64,000 nt of DNA from NCBI GenBank assembly GCA_036570425.1, contig DATCYF010000009.1, positions 124,001-188,000 on the forward strand, in the 5' to 3' direction. The notes beneath the pieces were generated by a model. It worked only from the letters and a program-made list of their open reading frames with translations. It was not told the DNA's origin and made no database searches. This document shows, piece after piece, positions 8,934 to 17,308 of the stretch. Origin of the DNA: Rhizorhapis sp036570425 (GTDB taxonomy: Bacteria; Pseudomonadota; Alphaproteobacteria; Sphingomonadales; Sphingomonadaceae). The translations under genes and the position numbers were made by a program. Position 1 is the first letter of the stretch; every line of letters starts with the position of its first letter.

Positions 8934-9658
8934 CGGCCAACCGCTCCCGTTACTGCAGCATCCTGCGCTGCGAAAATCTGGTTGCAGCCTATCCGGGCCA
9001 AGCGCAGCAGGCGTAGCAAATTTTCCTCATCGAAGCATTCGCCTTCGGCCGTTGCCTGCGCCTCGGCTATATTACCATCGCTGGTCAGCACGAAATTGGC
9101 GTCCGCTCCGGCATTGCTATCCTCGTCATAATCAAGGTCGAGCACTGGCGTCCCGTTATAGATGCCGCAACTGATTGCCGCCACCTTCTGCACGATGGGG
9201 TCCTCGGAAATCAGTTCCTTGGCCACCAACGTGTTGACCGCCAGGCGCAGGGCTACCCATGCGCCACTGATTGACGCAGTACGCGTGCCACCATCGGCTT
9301 GAATAACGTCGCAATCCAATGTGATCTGCCGCTCACCCAGCTTCTTCAAGTCCACGACAGAACGTAAAGAACGGCCGATAAGCCGCTGAATCTCTTGCGT
9401 TCTTCCAGACTGCTTGCCTTTGGCCGCCTCACGATTGCCGCGCGTGTGGGTAGCACGTGGGAGCATGCCATATTCGCCCGTGACCCATCCTTCTCCTCTG
9501 CCACGAAGGAAAGGAGGAACGCGCTCCTCGACTGATGCGGTGCAAAGCACCCGAGTGTTGCCGAAGCTTACAAGGCAGCTTCCCTCAGCATGGATCGTGA
9601 AACCGGGTTCCATGGTGATGACTCGCATTTCATCGGGGGCGCGGCCGGATGGGCGCAT
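8930..9658 (-). CDS. rph: Ribonuclease PH
   Basis: A 242-residue phosphorolytic 3'-5' exoribonuclease that trims tRNA 3' ends. The family signature is clear: MRPSGRAPDEMR at the start, FGNTRVLCTASVEE, GRGEGWVTGEYGMLPRAT, NREAAKGKQSGRTQEIQRLIGRSLR, DCDVIQADGGTRTASI and LDLDYDEDSNAGADANFV. The start is the ATG at 9658, preceded by GGAGAAT; an upstream in-frame start would add 23 unconserved residues. It shares an ATGA overlap with rdgB. Confidence 0.96.
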   Translation of the reverse strand: MRPSGRAPDEMRVITMEPGFTIHAEGSCLVSFGNTRVLCTASVEERVPPFLRGRGEGWVTGEYGMLPRATHTRGNREAAKGKQSGRTQEIQRLIGRSLRSVVDLKKLGERQITLDCDVIQADGGTRTASISGAWVALRLAVNTLVAKELISEDPIVQKVAAISCGIYNGTPVLDLDYDEDSNAGADANFVLTSDGNIAEAQATAEGECFDEENLLRLLRLARIGCNQIFAAQDAAVTGAVGR

Positions 9659-9761
9659 GTGATATTCTCCTGTGGCTGTCACTGCTTCCCTTAGACGCAG
9701 TCTTGCCCCGTTGCCAGTGCGCCGCAATCAAATATGTCGGGGAAGCCGCTTATTTGAGATA

Positions 9762-9789
9762 TTGAGCCGCGATCCCGCATTGCCTAAAT
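9762..9789 (+). promoter_or_regulatory. Predicted hrcA promoter, leaderless geometry
   Basis: TTGAGC (9762-9767), 16 bp, CTAAAT (9784-9789), then 7 bp to the hrcA ATG at 9797. The same hexamer, CTAAAT, with identical 16 and 7 bp spacings, occurs before alaS. No CIRCE element is present nearby, so hrcA does not appear to repress itself here. Confidence 0.42.
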
Positions 9790-9796
9790 AGGCGGT

Positions 9797-10840
9797 ATGG
9801 CGATCACCCCCATCAGCGAACTCAACGACCGCGCGCGCGATGTTTTCCGTGTTGTCGTGGAGAGCTATCTTGGCACCGGGGTTCCGGTCGGATCGCGCAC
9901 CATCAGCAAATTGTCCGGCCTCAATTTGTCGTCCGCATCGATCCGGAATGTGATGCAGGACCTGGAGGAACTGGGTTTGCTTGCCGCGCCTCATACATCG
10001 GCGGGGCGGATGCCTACTGAAAGCGGGCTGCGATTGTTTGTCGATGGCATGATGCAGGCGACCGAACCTTCGGCGGAAGAAAGAAGGGCGATCGAATCGC
10101 AGCTTTCCGAAGGGGGGCCGATCGAAGAAGCTTTGTCCGCGGCGACGGCTGTGCTGTCCGGGCTCTCGGCCTGTGCTGGAATCGTATTGGTGCCAAAGCG
10201 GGAGCCCGTGCTGCGGCAATTCGGTTTTGTGCCGCTGTCGGAGCGTCAGGCACTGGCCGTGCTTGTGGGTGATGATGGCAGCGTTGAAAATCGCGTGGTC
10301 GACCTGCCGCCGGGGATTGGCCTCTCCAGCCTTACCGAAGCCGCCAATTATGTCAGCCGCCAATTTGCTGGTTTGACCTTGGCGGAGGCGCACCTGTCCT
10401 TGCAGCAGGACATTGACGCTGGCCGCGCGGCTCTGGATAGCGCAAGCCGGCAATTAGTCGAGCGTGGCCTTGCCATATGGTCGGCTGACAGCGAACATCG
10501 GCCGGTCCTCATCGTGCGCGGGCAGGCGAACCTTATCGATGAAAGCGCGGCTGAACATCTGGACCGGGTGCGGCAACTGCTCGACGAATTGGAGGATAAG
10601 GAAGAAATCTTCCGCCTGCTCGACAATGCGCGGCGTGGCAGCGCTACGAAGATATTCATTGGTTCGGAAAACAAGCTTTTTTCGCTTTCCGGCTCATCCG
10701 TGATAGCAGCCCCCTATCGCAGTGGCGACGGGCGCGTGGTCGGGGTGGTCGGTGTTATTGGCCCAACGCGCTTGAACTATGCGCGGGTTGTACCCATGGT
10801 GGATTTCACTGCACAGACTTTATCGAGATTGATGAGATGA
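9797..10840 (+). CDS. hrcA: Heat-inducible transcription repressor HrcA
   Basis: A 347-residue repressor that binds CIRCE operators upstream of groESL and sometimes dnaK genes. It has the N-terminal winged helix (YLGTGVPVGSRTISK, SSASIRNVMQDLEELGLL, PHTSAGRMPTESGLR) and the GAF-like inducible domain, with FIGSENKLFSLSGSSVIAAPY and GVVGVIGPTRLNYARVVPMVD near the C-terminus. It overlaps grpE by the ATGA at 10837-10840, the usual hrcA-grpE pairing. Confidence 0.95.
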   Translation: MAITPISELNDRARDVFRVVVESYLGTGVPVGSRTISKLSGLNLSSASIRNVMQDLEELGLLAAPHTSAGRMPTESGLRLFVDGMMQATEPSAEERRAIESQLSEGGPIEEALSAATAVLSGLSACAGIVLVPKREPVLRQFGFVPLSERQALAVLVGDDGSVENRVVDLPPGIGLSSLTEAANYVSRQFAGLTLAEAHLSLQQDIDAGRAALDSASRQLVERGLAIWSADSEHRPVLIVRGQANLIDESAAEHLDRVRQLLDELEDKEEIFRLLDNARRGSATKIFIGSENKLFSLSGSSVIAAPYRSGDGRVVGVVGVIGPTRLNYARVVPMVDFTAQTLSRLMR

Positions 10841-11394
10841 CAGAAGATAGAAAAATGCCCCAAGACACCGAAATCGCTGAAGATTTGCGCAAAGACGGGA
10901 CAGAGGAGACCGCTGCGCCCTCAGAGATCGACCGGCTGGCCGAGTTGGAGGCGGATCTTGAGCGGGCGCGGCAGGACATTCTCTATGCTCAGGCCGATAC
11001 CCAGAATGTGCGTCGCCGGATGGAAAAAGAAATTCAGGACGCGCGCGCCTATGCTGCGACGGGCTTCGCACGCGACATATTGTCTATCGCCGACAACCTG
11101 GGTCGTGCGCTGGCGGCAATTCCAGAGGAATTGCGCGAGGACGAGAAGGTGAAGGGTATTGTCATCGGCGTTGAGGCGACCGGCAAGGAACTGGAAAGCG
11201 TCTTCCGGAAGCATGGCATTGAGAAGGTCGAAACCTTGGGCCTGCCCCTCGATCCGAACCGTCACCAGGCCATGATCGAAATGCCGAGCGATGCGGAGCC
11301 CGGCACGATCGTGCAGGAAATGCAGGCTGGCTATATGATCAAGGACCGGCTGCTCCGGCCCGCGCTGGTGGCCGTGGCGAAAAAGCCCGAATAG
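10837..11394 (+). CDS. grpE: GrpE nucleotide exchange factor
   Basis: A 185-residue co-chaperone that drives ADP release from DnaK. It has an acidic N-terminus, a long coiled coil (residues about 30-80, LEADLERARQDILYAQAD then NVRRRMEKE), FARDILSIADNLGRAL and the C-terminal beta domain ending in VQEMQAGYMIKDRLLRPA. All match the family. It is translationally coupled to hrcA through a 4-bp overlap. Confidence 0.95.
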   Translation: MTEDRKMPQDTEIAEDLRKDGTEETAAPSEIDRLAELEADLERARQDILYAQADTQNVRRRMEKEIQDARAYAATGFARDILSIADNLGRALAAIPEELREDEKVKGIVIGVEATGKELESVFRKHGIEKVETLGLPLDPNRHQAMIEMPSDAEPGTIVQEMQAGYMIKDRLLRPALVAVAKKPE

Positions 11395-11416
11395 GCCCGG
11401 ATATTATCGCTTGTCA

Positions 11417-11449
11417 GATCGTGATCCCGTAGAGACCGGGGTCACGATC
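11417..11449 (+). terminator. Hairpin downstream of grpE, possible terminator
   Basis: A 12-bp stem with one G-T pair (11417-11428 with 11438-11449) and a 9-nt loop begins 22 bp after the grpE stop. There is no T-tract, so it may be an mRNA-stabilising or Rho-dependent end rather than a classical intrinsic terminator. Confidence 0.4.
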
Positions 11450-11558
11450 CAGGCCTGTTCGGGTGATCCGACGTCGGGAGATGCGTTCTCGTATGAAGTC
11501 TCGGCCTTGGATCGCGGTCAGGAGCAAGGCCGCCTGCGGCCCTGCCTTACATCCATTA

Positions 11559-13241
11559 TCACCCGCTGCGAAGATGAAAAAATTCACCGTTTCCCGGCGC
11601 GTCACTGTCGTTGACGCGAGTGGGGAGCAAATTCCGCTCGGCCAGCATCTTGCGCGTCTGTTCCACTGACAAGGGCTTGCCGAAATACCATCCTTGGCCT
11701 TTGGTGCAACCGAGGCGACGAAGCCGTCGCTCGATGTCCTTGTCTTCGATCCCCTCAGCCGTGATGGGCAGGCCCAGACTGTCGCCCAGCCGCGCTATCG
11801 CGCTGACAATAGCCGCGCTTTCGCTGTTCTGATTGATGGACGAGACGAAGCTGCGATCAATCTTGATCCGATCAAAGGGCAGGGCACGCAGATGCGCAAG
11901 CGAGCTATAACCGGTGCCGAAATCGTCAAGCGCGATGCGTATGCCCTGATTCTTCAGCGACCCGACGATGGATTGGGCAAGGCTCAGATTCTCGAACAAG
12001 GAGCTTTCGGTAATCTCTACTTCCAACCTGTTAGGCGGGAAGCCCGTTTCAACCAGCAGCTTCAGGATTTTCTGACTGAGCCAGGGATCCTTGAGCTGGC
12101 CTGGTGAGATGTTGACCGACAGCGTTAGCGAAGGATCCCAGTTCTTCACTTCCTCGAATGCCTGACGCATGATCGAAAGTGACAGATCAGCGATTAACCC
12201 TGTGTCCTCGGCAATGGGAATGAAGATTTCCGGCGAAATCAGGCCCTCGGTCGGATGTTCCCAGCGCGCCAGCATTTCAAAGCCATTGAGGCGGCCTGTC
12301 CCAAGGTCGACCTGCTGCTCATAATAAGGCACGAACTGACCAAGCGGAATACCTTCACGCATGCCCGCTTCCAGGCTGTTGCGCACGTTAAGCTCGCGCT
12401 CCATTGATGCATCGAACCAGGAATGACGATTACGTCCCTGATTTTTTGCGCAATACATGGCGATATCAGCGCGGCGCATCAGCGATTCCACGCTGTCACA
12501 GTCATAATCGGATCGGGCGATGCCCACGGATGTGCTGATCGTGAGATGAAGGCTGTTTTCCACGATCGGGCTGGTCATGGCGGACACCAGTTCTTCGGCA
12601 ATGCGGTCGACGATCTCAGGGGAATTGGGGTCGAAAATGAACGCGCAGGCAAATTCATCGCCTCCCAACCGTGCGGTGAGCGCCGACGGCGGCATCAGAC
12701 TTTCAATGCGTTTCGCTGCGGTCTGCAGCACAAGGTCGCCTGCGGCATGACCATGCACGTCATTCACATTCTTGAAATTGTCCAGATCGAGCATCAACAG
12801 CGCCACGCTTTTATGTTTACTCGCGGCGCGCTCAAGCAACGCAATACCTGCTTCGGCAATGGAACGGCGGTTGAGAAAACCTGTCAGCGGATCGGTCGCC
12901 GCCAAAAGACTTGCGCGCTCCTCGGCCTCCTTGCGTTGCTGCACTTCTATCTGAAGGTCGCGGTAACGTCTCCAGCCAAAGAGAATAAGCGCGATGTTAA
13001 GCAGCAGGGCCGTCATCATGATCTGCTCGACGCCAGCGCCAAGCCCGGTCAGGCGCCGGACCACGGCGGACATAGCCGAACCGCCGGTCCAGATAAACAT
13101 AACGATTGCGGCAACGACGACGCTGCCTGTGACCATATCTCGACGAGCGGACTGCATGTCCGGAATATTAGCTTGCCCGCTCATATATATGTTATCGCTG
13201 CCCCACGCCCCGATTGACTTGCATGATCCATACAATGACAT
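11559..13241 (-). CDS. GGDEF-EAL cyclic-di-GMP protein with membrane anchor
   Basis: A protein of up to 560 residues. An N-terminal part with two predicted membrane helices is followed by a short linker helix, a GGDEF domain (ATDPLTGFLNRRS, RLGGDEFACAF) and an EAL domain (GFEMLARWEHP, VNISPGQL, LEVEITES, LDDFGTGYSSL, IKIDRSFV, TAEGIED). The diguanylate cyclase motif is intact. The EAL signature reads EML, with the catalytic Glu kept, so phosphodiesterase activity is plausible. The start is uncertain: 13241 has no ribosome binding site, and an ATG at 13184 is an alternative. It is unlinked to its neighbours. Confidence 0.88.
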   Translation of the reverse strand: MSLYGSCKSIGAWGSDNIYMSGQANIPDMQSARRDMVTGSVVVAAIVMFIWTGGSAMSAVVRRLTGLGAGVEQIMMTALLLNIALILFGWRRYRDLQIEVQQRKEAEERASLLAATDPLTGFLNRRSIAEAGIALLERAASKHKSVALLMLDLDNFKNVNDVHGHAAGDLVLQTAAKRIESLMPPSALTARLGGDEFACAFIFDPNSPEIVDRIAEELVSAMTSPIVENSLHLTISTSVGIARSDYDCDSVESLMRRADIAMYCAKNQGRNRHSWFDASMERELNVRNSLEAGMREGIPLGQFVPYYEQQVDLGTGRLNGFEMLARWEHPTEGLISPEIFIPIAEDTGLIADLSLSIMRQAFEEVKNWDPSLTLSVNISPGQLKDPWLSQKILKLLVETGFPPNRLEVEITESSLFENLSLAQSIVGSLKNQGIRIALDDFGTGYSSLAHLRALPFDRIKIDRSFVSSINQNSESAAIVSAIARLGDSLGLPITAEGIEDKDIERRLRRLGCTKGQGWYFGKPLSVEQTRKMLAERNLLPTRVNDSDAPGNGEFFHLRSG

Positions 13242-13282
13242 AAGCAGGATTACAAACCGTTAACGAGAGCTGAGCGCGGCTG

Positions 13283-13310
13283 CTTGCATCGTGATCAAAG
13301 CTCGTATAAT
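13283..13310 (+). promoter_or_regulatory. Predicted promoter of the ffh-rplS operon
   Basis: CTTGCA (13283-13288), 16 bp and a consensus TATAAT (13305-13310). Transcription would start near 13317, leaving a leader of about 170 nt before ffh. The leader contains a GGGG-cttta-CCCC hairpin (13458-13470) just ahead of the ribosome binding site AAGGA. The leader role is unknown. Confidence 0.5.
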
Positions 13311-13485
13311 AGCGCCGTCTAATCGGTCTTTGCGGACCGGTAAGCTGAAATTGTTCTGGTCATTTGACTGCCCAGGAATAGACGCTGGTCGGCGAGGTTT
13401 CGTCCGCCGGCGTATTTGCGTTTCGGTGTGCCGGTTGTGCGGGATATGACGGAAAACGGGGCTTTACCCCACATAAGGAATGGCA

Positions 13486-14955
13486 ATGTTCGATTCTCTT
13501 AGCGAACGCCTTGGTGGTGTCTTCGACAAGCTGCGGGGCCGTGGCGCGCTGAACGAATCCGAAGTCCGGGCTGCAATGCGCGAAGTGCGTATTGCGCTGC
13601 TCGAAGCCGATGTTGCCTTGCCCGTCGTTCGCGACTTCATTGAAAACATCACTGAAAAGGCGGTCGGGCAGAACGTCCTTAAATCAGTGACCCCTGGGCA
13701 GCAGGTGGTGAAGATTGTCAATGACGGTCTCACCGAAATGCTGGGTTCGGAAACGTCGGAACTGATGATCGACGTGACCCCGCCAGCCATTGTGATGATG
13801 GTGGGTTTGCAGGGTTCCGGTAAGACCACGACCACTGCCAAGATCGCCAAGCGCCTGAAGGAAAAGGAACGCAAAAAGGTTCTGATGGCGTCGCTCGACG
13901 TTAATCGCCCGGCGGCGCAGGAGCAGCTTGCGACGCTCGGGACGCAGACGGATGTAGCGACGCTTCCCATCGTGCAGGGTCAGCAACCAGTCGAAATCGC
14001 CCGCCGCGCGATGCAGGCCGCGAAGCTTCAGGGTTATGACGTGCTGATGCTCGACACGGCAGGCCGCCTGCATGTCGACCAGGCTTTGATGGACGAGATG
14101 AAGGCCGTTGCCGATGTCGCCAGCCCGCAGGAAATCCTGCTGGTTGTTGACTCGCTAACTGGTCAGGATGCGGTCAACGTTGCCAAGAGCTTTACGGAGC
14201 AGGTGCCGCTCACCGGCGTGGTTCTCACGCGCATGGATGGCGATGCACGGGGCGGCGCGGCGCTGTCAATGCGCGCTGTCACGGGCCGCCCGATCAAGTT
14301 TGCAGGCGTGGGCGAAAAGCTGGACGCTCTGGAGCCCTTCCATCCGGGGCGCGTGGCTGGCCGTATTCTCGGCATGGGCGATGTGGTCAGCCTGGTTGAA
14401 AAGGCTGCCGAAACCATTCAGGTCGATGAGGCCGAGGCAATGGCGAAGAAGCTCGCCAAGGGTCAGTTCGACATGAACGACCTGCGCGCGCAGCTTAACC
14501 AGATGCGCCGTATGGGTGGCCTGGGTGCGCTTGCAGCGATGATGCCAGGCCTTAAAAAAGCCCAGGCGGCCATGGCGAACAGCGGCATGGGTGACAAAAC
14601 GCTGGTCCATCTTGATGCCATGATCGGCTCAATGACTCCGCAGGAGCGCGCCAAGCCCGCGCTGCTCAATGCCAAACGCAAGATCCGCGTCGCCAAAGGT
14701 TCCGGCACGACAGTGCAGGAGGTCAACCGGCTCCTGAAAATGCATCAGGAAATGGAAGGCGCGATGAAGAAGATCCGCAAAATGGGCGGATTGAAAGGCC
14801 TTGGCGCCATGTTCGCAAAAGGCGGAATGGGTGGCCTCGGCGGTATGCTGGGCGGCGGCGGGGCAGGGGGGATGCCAGCAGGCGGCCTGCCGGGTCTGCC
14901 GGGCGGAGATGCGCCGAAGCTGCCCCCTGGATTCGAGAAATTTCTGAAGAAGTGA
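13486..14955 (+). CDS. ffh: Signal recognition particle protein Ffh
   Basis: The 489-residue GTPase of the signal recognition particle, which binds 4.5S RNA and targets nascent membrane proteins to FtsY. It shows the N domain, the G domain with G1 GLQGSGKTTTTAK, DVNRPAA, DTAGRLH and TRMDGDARGG, and a methionine-rich M domain with a Gly-rich tail (GGMGGLGGMLGGGG). I start it at the ATG at 13486, because AAGGA (13475-13479) sits 6 nt from it and too close to the ATG at 13480; it then begins MFDSLSERL like other Ffh proteins. It heads ffh-rpsP-rimM-trmD-rplS. Confidence 0.96.
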   Translation: MFDSLSERLGGVFDKLRGRGALNESEVRAAMREVRIALLEADVALPVVRDFIENITEKAVGQNVLKSVTPGQQVVKIVNDGLTEMLGSETSELMIDVTPPAIVMMVGLQGSGKTTTTAKIAKRLKEKERKKVLMASLDVNRPAAQEQLATLGTQTDVATLPIVQGQQPVEIARRAMQAAKLQGYDVLMLDTAGRLHVDQALMDEMKAVADVASPQEILLVVDSLTGQDAVNVAKSFTEQVPLTGVVLTRMDGDARGGAALSMRAVTGRPIKFAGVGEKLDALEPFHPGRVAGRILGMGDVVSLVEKAAETIQVDEAEAMAKKLAKGQFDMNDLRAQLNQMRRMGGLGALAAMMPGLKKAQAAMANSGMGDKTLVHLDAMIGSMTPQERAKPALLNAKRKIRVAKGSGTTVQEVNRLLKMHQEMEGAMKKIRKMGGLKGLGAMFAKGGMGGLGGMLGGGGAGGMPAGGLPGLPGGDAPKLPPGFEKFLKK

Positions 14956-14993
14956 TTTTATCCAACTGAATTATATCAAGAAAGGTTAAGTAC

Positions 14994-15413
14994 ATGGCAA
15001 CTGCAATTCGTCTGTCACGCGGCGGCTCCAAGAAGCGTCCCTATTACAAGATCGTCGTCGCCGACAGCCGTTCGCCCCGCGATGGCCGTTTCATCGAGCG
15101 TATCGGCAGCTACAATCCGCTGCTCACCAAGGATGATGAGAAGCGCGTTGTTCTGGACGTCGAGCGCGCCAAGCACTGGATCACCATTGGCGCACAGCCG
15201 ACCGACCGCGTCGCTCGCTTCCTGGATGCCGCCGGCGTGAAGGAACGTGCTGCCCGGAATAATCCGAAGAAGGCTGAACCCGGCGAAAAGGCCAAGGAGC
15301 GTGCTGAAGAGCGTGCTACCAAGCTGGCCGAAGCCGAAGCAGCGAAGAATGCAGCCGAAACTGAAACGGTTGAAGTTGTCGCTGAGGCTGTTGAAGCGTC
15401 GACCGAAGCTTGA
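14994..15413 (+). CDS. rpsP: 30S ribosomal protein S16
   Basis: A 139-residue S16. The first 80 residues are the conserved domain (IRLSRGGSKKRPYYKIVVADSR, DGRFIERIGSYNPL). The rest is an Ala/Glu/Lys-rich tail (EKAKERAEERATKLAEAEAA), longer than the 80-90 residues of E. coli S16 but typical of sphingomonads. AAAGG precedes the ATG. It lies 38 bp after ffh. Confidence 0.96.
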   Translation: MATAIRLSRGGSKKRPYYKIVVADSRSPRDGRFIERIGSYNPLLTKDDEKRVVLDVERAKHWITIGAQPTDRVARFLDAAGVKERAARNNPKKAEPGEKAKERAEERATKLAEAEAAKNAAETETVEVVAEAVEASTEA

Positions 15414-15441
15414 TCTCAGCCAGCGTGCCTCGGCTTCGCTA

Positions 15442-15474
15442 GGACTGAATGGGCTTTTGAGCCTCATTCAGTCC
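15442..15474 (+). other. Strong hairpin between rpsP and rimM
   Basis: GGACTGAATG (15442-15451) pairs perfectly with CATTCAGTCC (15465-15474). An inner GGC/GCC extends the stem to 13 bp with a 1-nt bulge. No T-tract follows and rimM starts 31 bp later, so it is better read as an mRNA processing or attenuation element than as a full terminator. Confidence 0.5.
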
Positions 15475-15505
15475 CCGTCTGGTCGAGGCCGATCGGGATT
15501 GCCTC

Positions 15506-15994
15506 ATGTCACAGGATCGCGCAGTCACCCTCGCCGTCATCATTGGCGCACATGGCGTCACTGGAGAGGTGCGCCTGAAGCTTTTCAGCGATGATCCTGC
15601 CCGTCTGAAGCAATATAAGGTTTTCGCTGCCGCAGGCCGCACGCTCACGCTCAAGAATATTCGCGCAGGCAACAATGGCGCGATTGCCCGATTTGCGGAG
15701 ATTACGGATCGCAATACTGCTGAAGCTTTGCGCGGGACGGAACTTTGCGTTCCCCGTTCAGCTTTGCCGTTGCTGGCGGAAGGCGAATATTATCACGCCG
15801 ATCTGATCGGCCTGCCATGCGTGTCCACGAGTGGCGAGGAACTGGGCTCAGTCGTCGCCGTGGAAAATTTTGGCGCAGGCGACATATTGGAAATCGAGCG
15901 TCCCACCGGCAAGCGCTTCATGGTGCCAATGCGGCCCGAGGCTGTGCCTGAATGGGGTGATCGGGTGATCGTTGACGCTGCATTCGTGGAATAG
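15506..15994 (+). CDS. rimM: Ribosome maturation factor RimM
   Basis: A 162-residue 30S assembly factor that binds S19 and helps 16S 3'-domain maturation. The N-terminal RimM domain (VIIGAHGVTGEVRLKLFSD) and the C-terminal PRC-barrel (EYYHADLIGLPC, VVAVENFGAGDILEIERP, MRPEAVPEWGDRVIVD) are complete. It lies in the conserved ribosomal/tRNA modification operon between rpsP and trmD. Confidence 0.95.
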   Translation: MSQDRAVTLAVIIGAHGVTGEVRLKLFSDDPARLKQYKVFAAAGRTLTLKNIRAGNNGAIARFAEITDRNTAEALRGTELCVPRSALPLLAEGEYYHADLIGLPCVSTSGEELGSVVAVENFGAGDILEIERPTGKRFMVPMRPEAVPEWGDRVIVDAAFVE

Positions 15995-16076
15995 AAGCGT
16001 TCCCTTTTTCGCGTGCCTGATCAAGGCGTACGCCCGACATATTGCAAAGGGGATGGAGCAAGGTCATGGACAGTTG

Positions 16077-16826
16077 ATGACTTTTGCTGCTCAAATCCTC
16101 ACTCTCTACCCGGAGATGTTCCCCGGTCCGCTCGGTCAATCGCTTGCGGGGCGCGCCTTGATGGACGGCAAATGGTCCTGCGATCCCATTCAGATCCGGG
16201 ACTTTGCAGCCGATAAGCATCGTTCCGTGGACGATACGCCGGCCGGTGGCGGGGCGGGTATGGTGATGCGGTCGGATGTGCTGGCGGCTGCTGTCGATCA
16301 TGCGCTCGAACAACGGCCGGAGGCGCCAGTGCTGGCGATGACGCCCCGAGGCAGGCCGCTGACGCAGCGGCGCGTGCGGGAATTGGCCTCTGGCCCCGGT
16401 CTTACCATAATTTGCGGCCGGTTTGAGGGCATTGACGAGCGTCTTTTCGAGGCGCGGCCGATCGAACCCATATCCATTGGCGACTATATTCTTTCGGGCG
16501 GCGAAACCGCGGCCATTGTGCTACTTGACGCTTGCATTCGTTTGCTCCCCGGGGTAATGGGCGCGGCTTCTAGCGGAGATGAGGAAAGCTTCGAAACGGG
16601 CCTTCTTGAATATCCGCATTACACTCGACCCCAGATGTGGGAAGGGCGTGCGATCCCTGAAGTGTTGCGATCGGGGGATCACGCGAAAATCGCTGCCTGG
16701 CGGAAACAAAGGGCGGAGGATGATACACGGCTAAGGCGGCCGGACCTTTGGGAGCGCCATATCGGTGCTCGGGACCAGTCGCCCTCTGGTGCGCAACGAA
16801 AAAAGAAGAAGGAAGATGGGTCATGA
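16077..16826 (+). CDS. trmD: tRNA (guanine-37-N1)-methyltransferase
   Basis: A 249-residue SAM-dependent enzyme that methylates G37 of tRNAs and so prevents +1 frameshifting. Family features: ILTLYPEMFPGPLGQS at the start, DDTPAGGGAGMVM, the trefoil-knot SAM site (IICGRFEGIDER, ISIGDYILSGGE) and LLEYPHYTRPQMWEGR. The start is the ATG at 16077, where similarity begins; a longer frame opens at 15972. Its stop overlaps rplS by ATGA. Confidence 0.95.
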   Translation: MTFAAQILTLYPEMFPGPLGQSLAGRALMDGKWSCDPIQIRDFAADKHRSVDDTPAGGGAGMVMRSDVLAAAVDHALEQRPEAPVLAMTPRGRPLTQRRVRELASGPGLTIICGRFEGIDERLFEARPIEPISIGDYILSGGETAAIVLLDACIRLLPGVMGAASSGDEESFETGLLEYPHYTRPQMWEGRAIPEVLRSGDHAKIAAWRKQRAEDDTRLRRPDLWERHIGARDQSPSGAQRKKKKEDGS

Positions 16827-17203
16827 ATCTCATCCAGACGCTCGAGGCTGAAGCCATCGAGGAATTCAAGTCCAAAAAGTCCATTCCGGATTTCCGCGCG
16901 GGCGACACGCTCCGCGTCGGCGTGCGCGTCGTCGAAGGTGAGCGTACCCGTATTCAGAATTATGAAGGCGTTTGTATCGCCCGTTCCAACAGGGCCCTTG
17001 GCTCCAGCTTCACCGTGCGGAAGATCAGCTTCGGTGAAGGCGTTGAGCGTGTTTTCCCGCTCTATTCGCCCAATATCGATTCGATTACCGTCGTCCGTCG
17101 CGGTGTCGTGCGGCGGGCGAAACTTTATTATCTGCGCGGCCGCACTGGTAAACGTGCGCGTATTGCAGAGCGCAGGGACAACCGGCCGGAAACCGGGGAA
17201 TAA
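16823..17203 (+). CDS. rplS: 50S ribosomal protein L19
   Basis: A 126-residue L19, complete: MNLIQTLEAEAIEEF, FRAGDTLRVGVRVVEG, RIQNYEGVCIARSN, GSSFTVRKISFGEGVERVFPLYSP and RRAKLYYLRGRTGKRARI. The ATG at 16823 overlaps the trmD stop (ATGA) and has AAGGAAG upstream. It is the last gene before an intrinsic terminator at 17251. Confidence 0.96.
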   Translation: MNLIQTLEAEAIEEFKSKKSIPDFRAGDTLRVGVRVVEGERTRIQNYEGVCIARSNRALGSSFTVRKISFGEGVERVFPLYSPNIDSITVVRRGVVRRAKLYYLRGRTGKRARIAERRDNRPETGE

Positions 17204-17250
17204 GGCGGGACGACAAGTCCACCAGACCCCAAAGACAACAGGTTTCAAAG

Positions 17251-17281
17251 ACAGCCGGTTTCGCAGGAAGCCGGCTGTTTT
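17251..17281 (+). terminator. Intrinsic terminator after rplS
   Basis: An 11-bp stem with one G-T pair (17251-17261 with 17268-17278), a 6-nt loop and a TTTT run. It ends the ffh-rplS transcription unit 28 bp before asd. Confidence 0.8.
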
Positions 17282-17308
17282 GCTATCAATCGAAGGGAAT
17301 GCACCAAA

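Noticed and set aside
9659..9796. CIRCE operator before hrcA
   Set aside because: The TTAGCACTC-N9-GAGTGCTAA inverted repeat is not present, even with a few mismatches.
12423..13217. Open frame of 264 residues on the plus strand
   Set aside because: Antisense to the GGDEF-EAL gene, with no domain and a composition typical of shadow frames.
13242..13485. 4.5S RNA gene upstream of ffh
   Set aside because: The conserved GGTCAGGTCCGGAAGG-type core of the SRP RNA is absent; the stretch is better explained as a leader.
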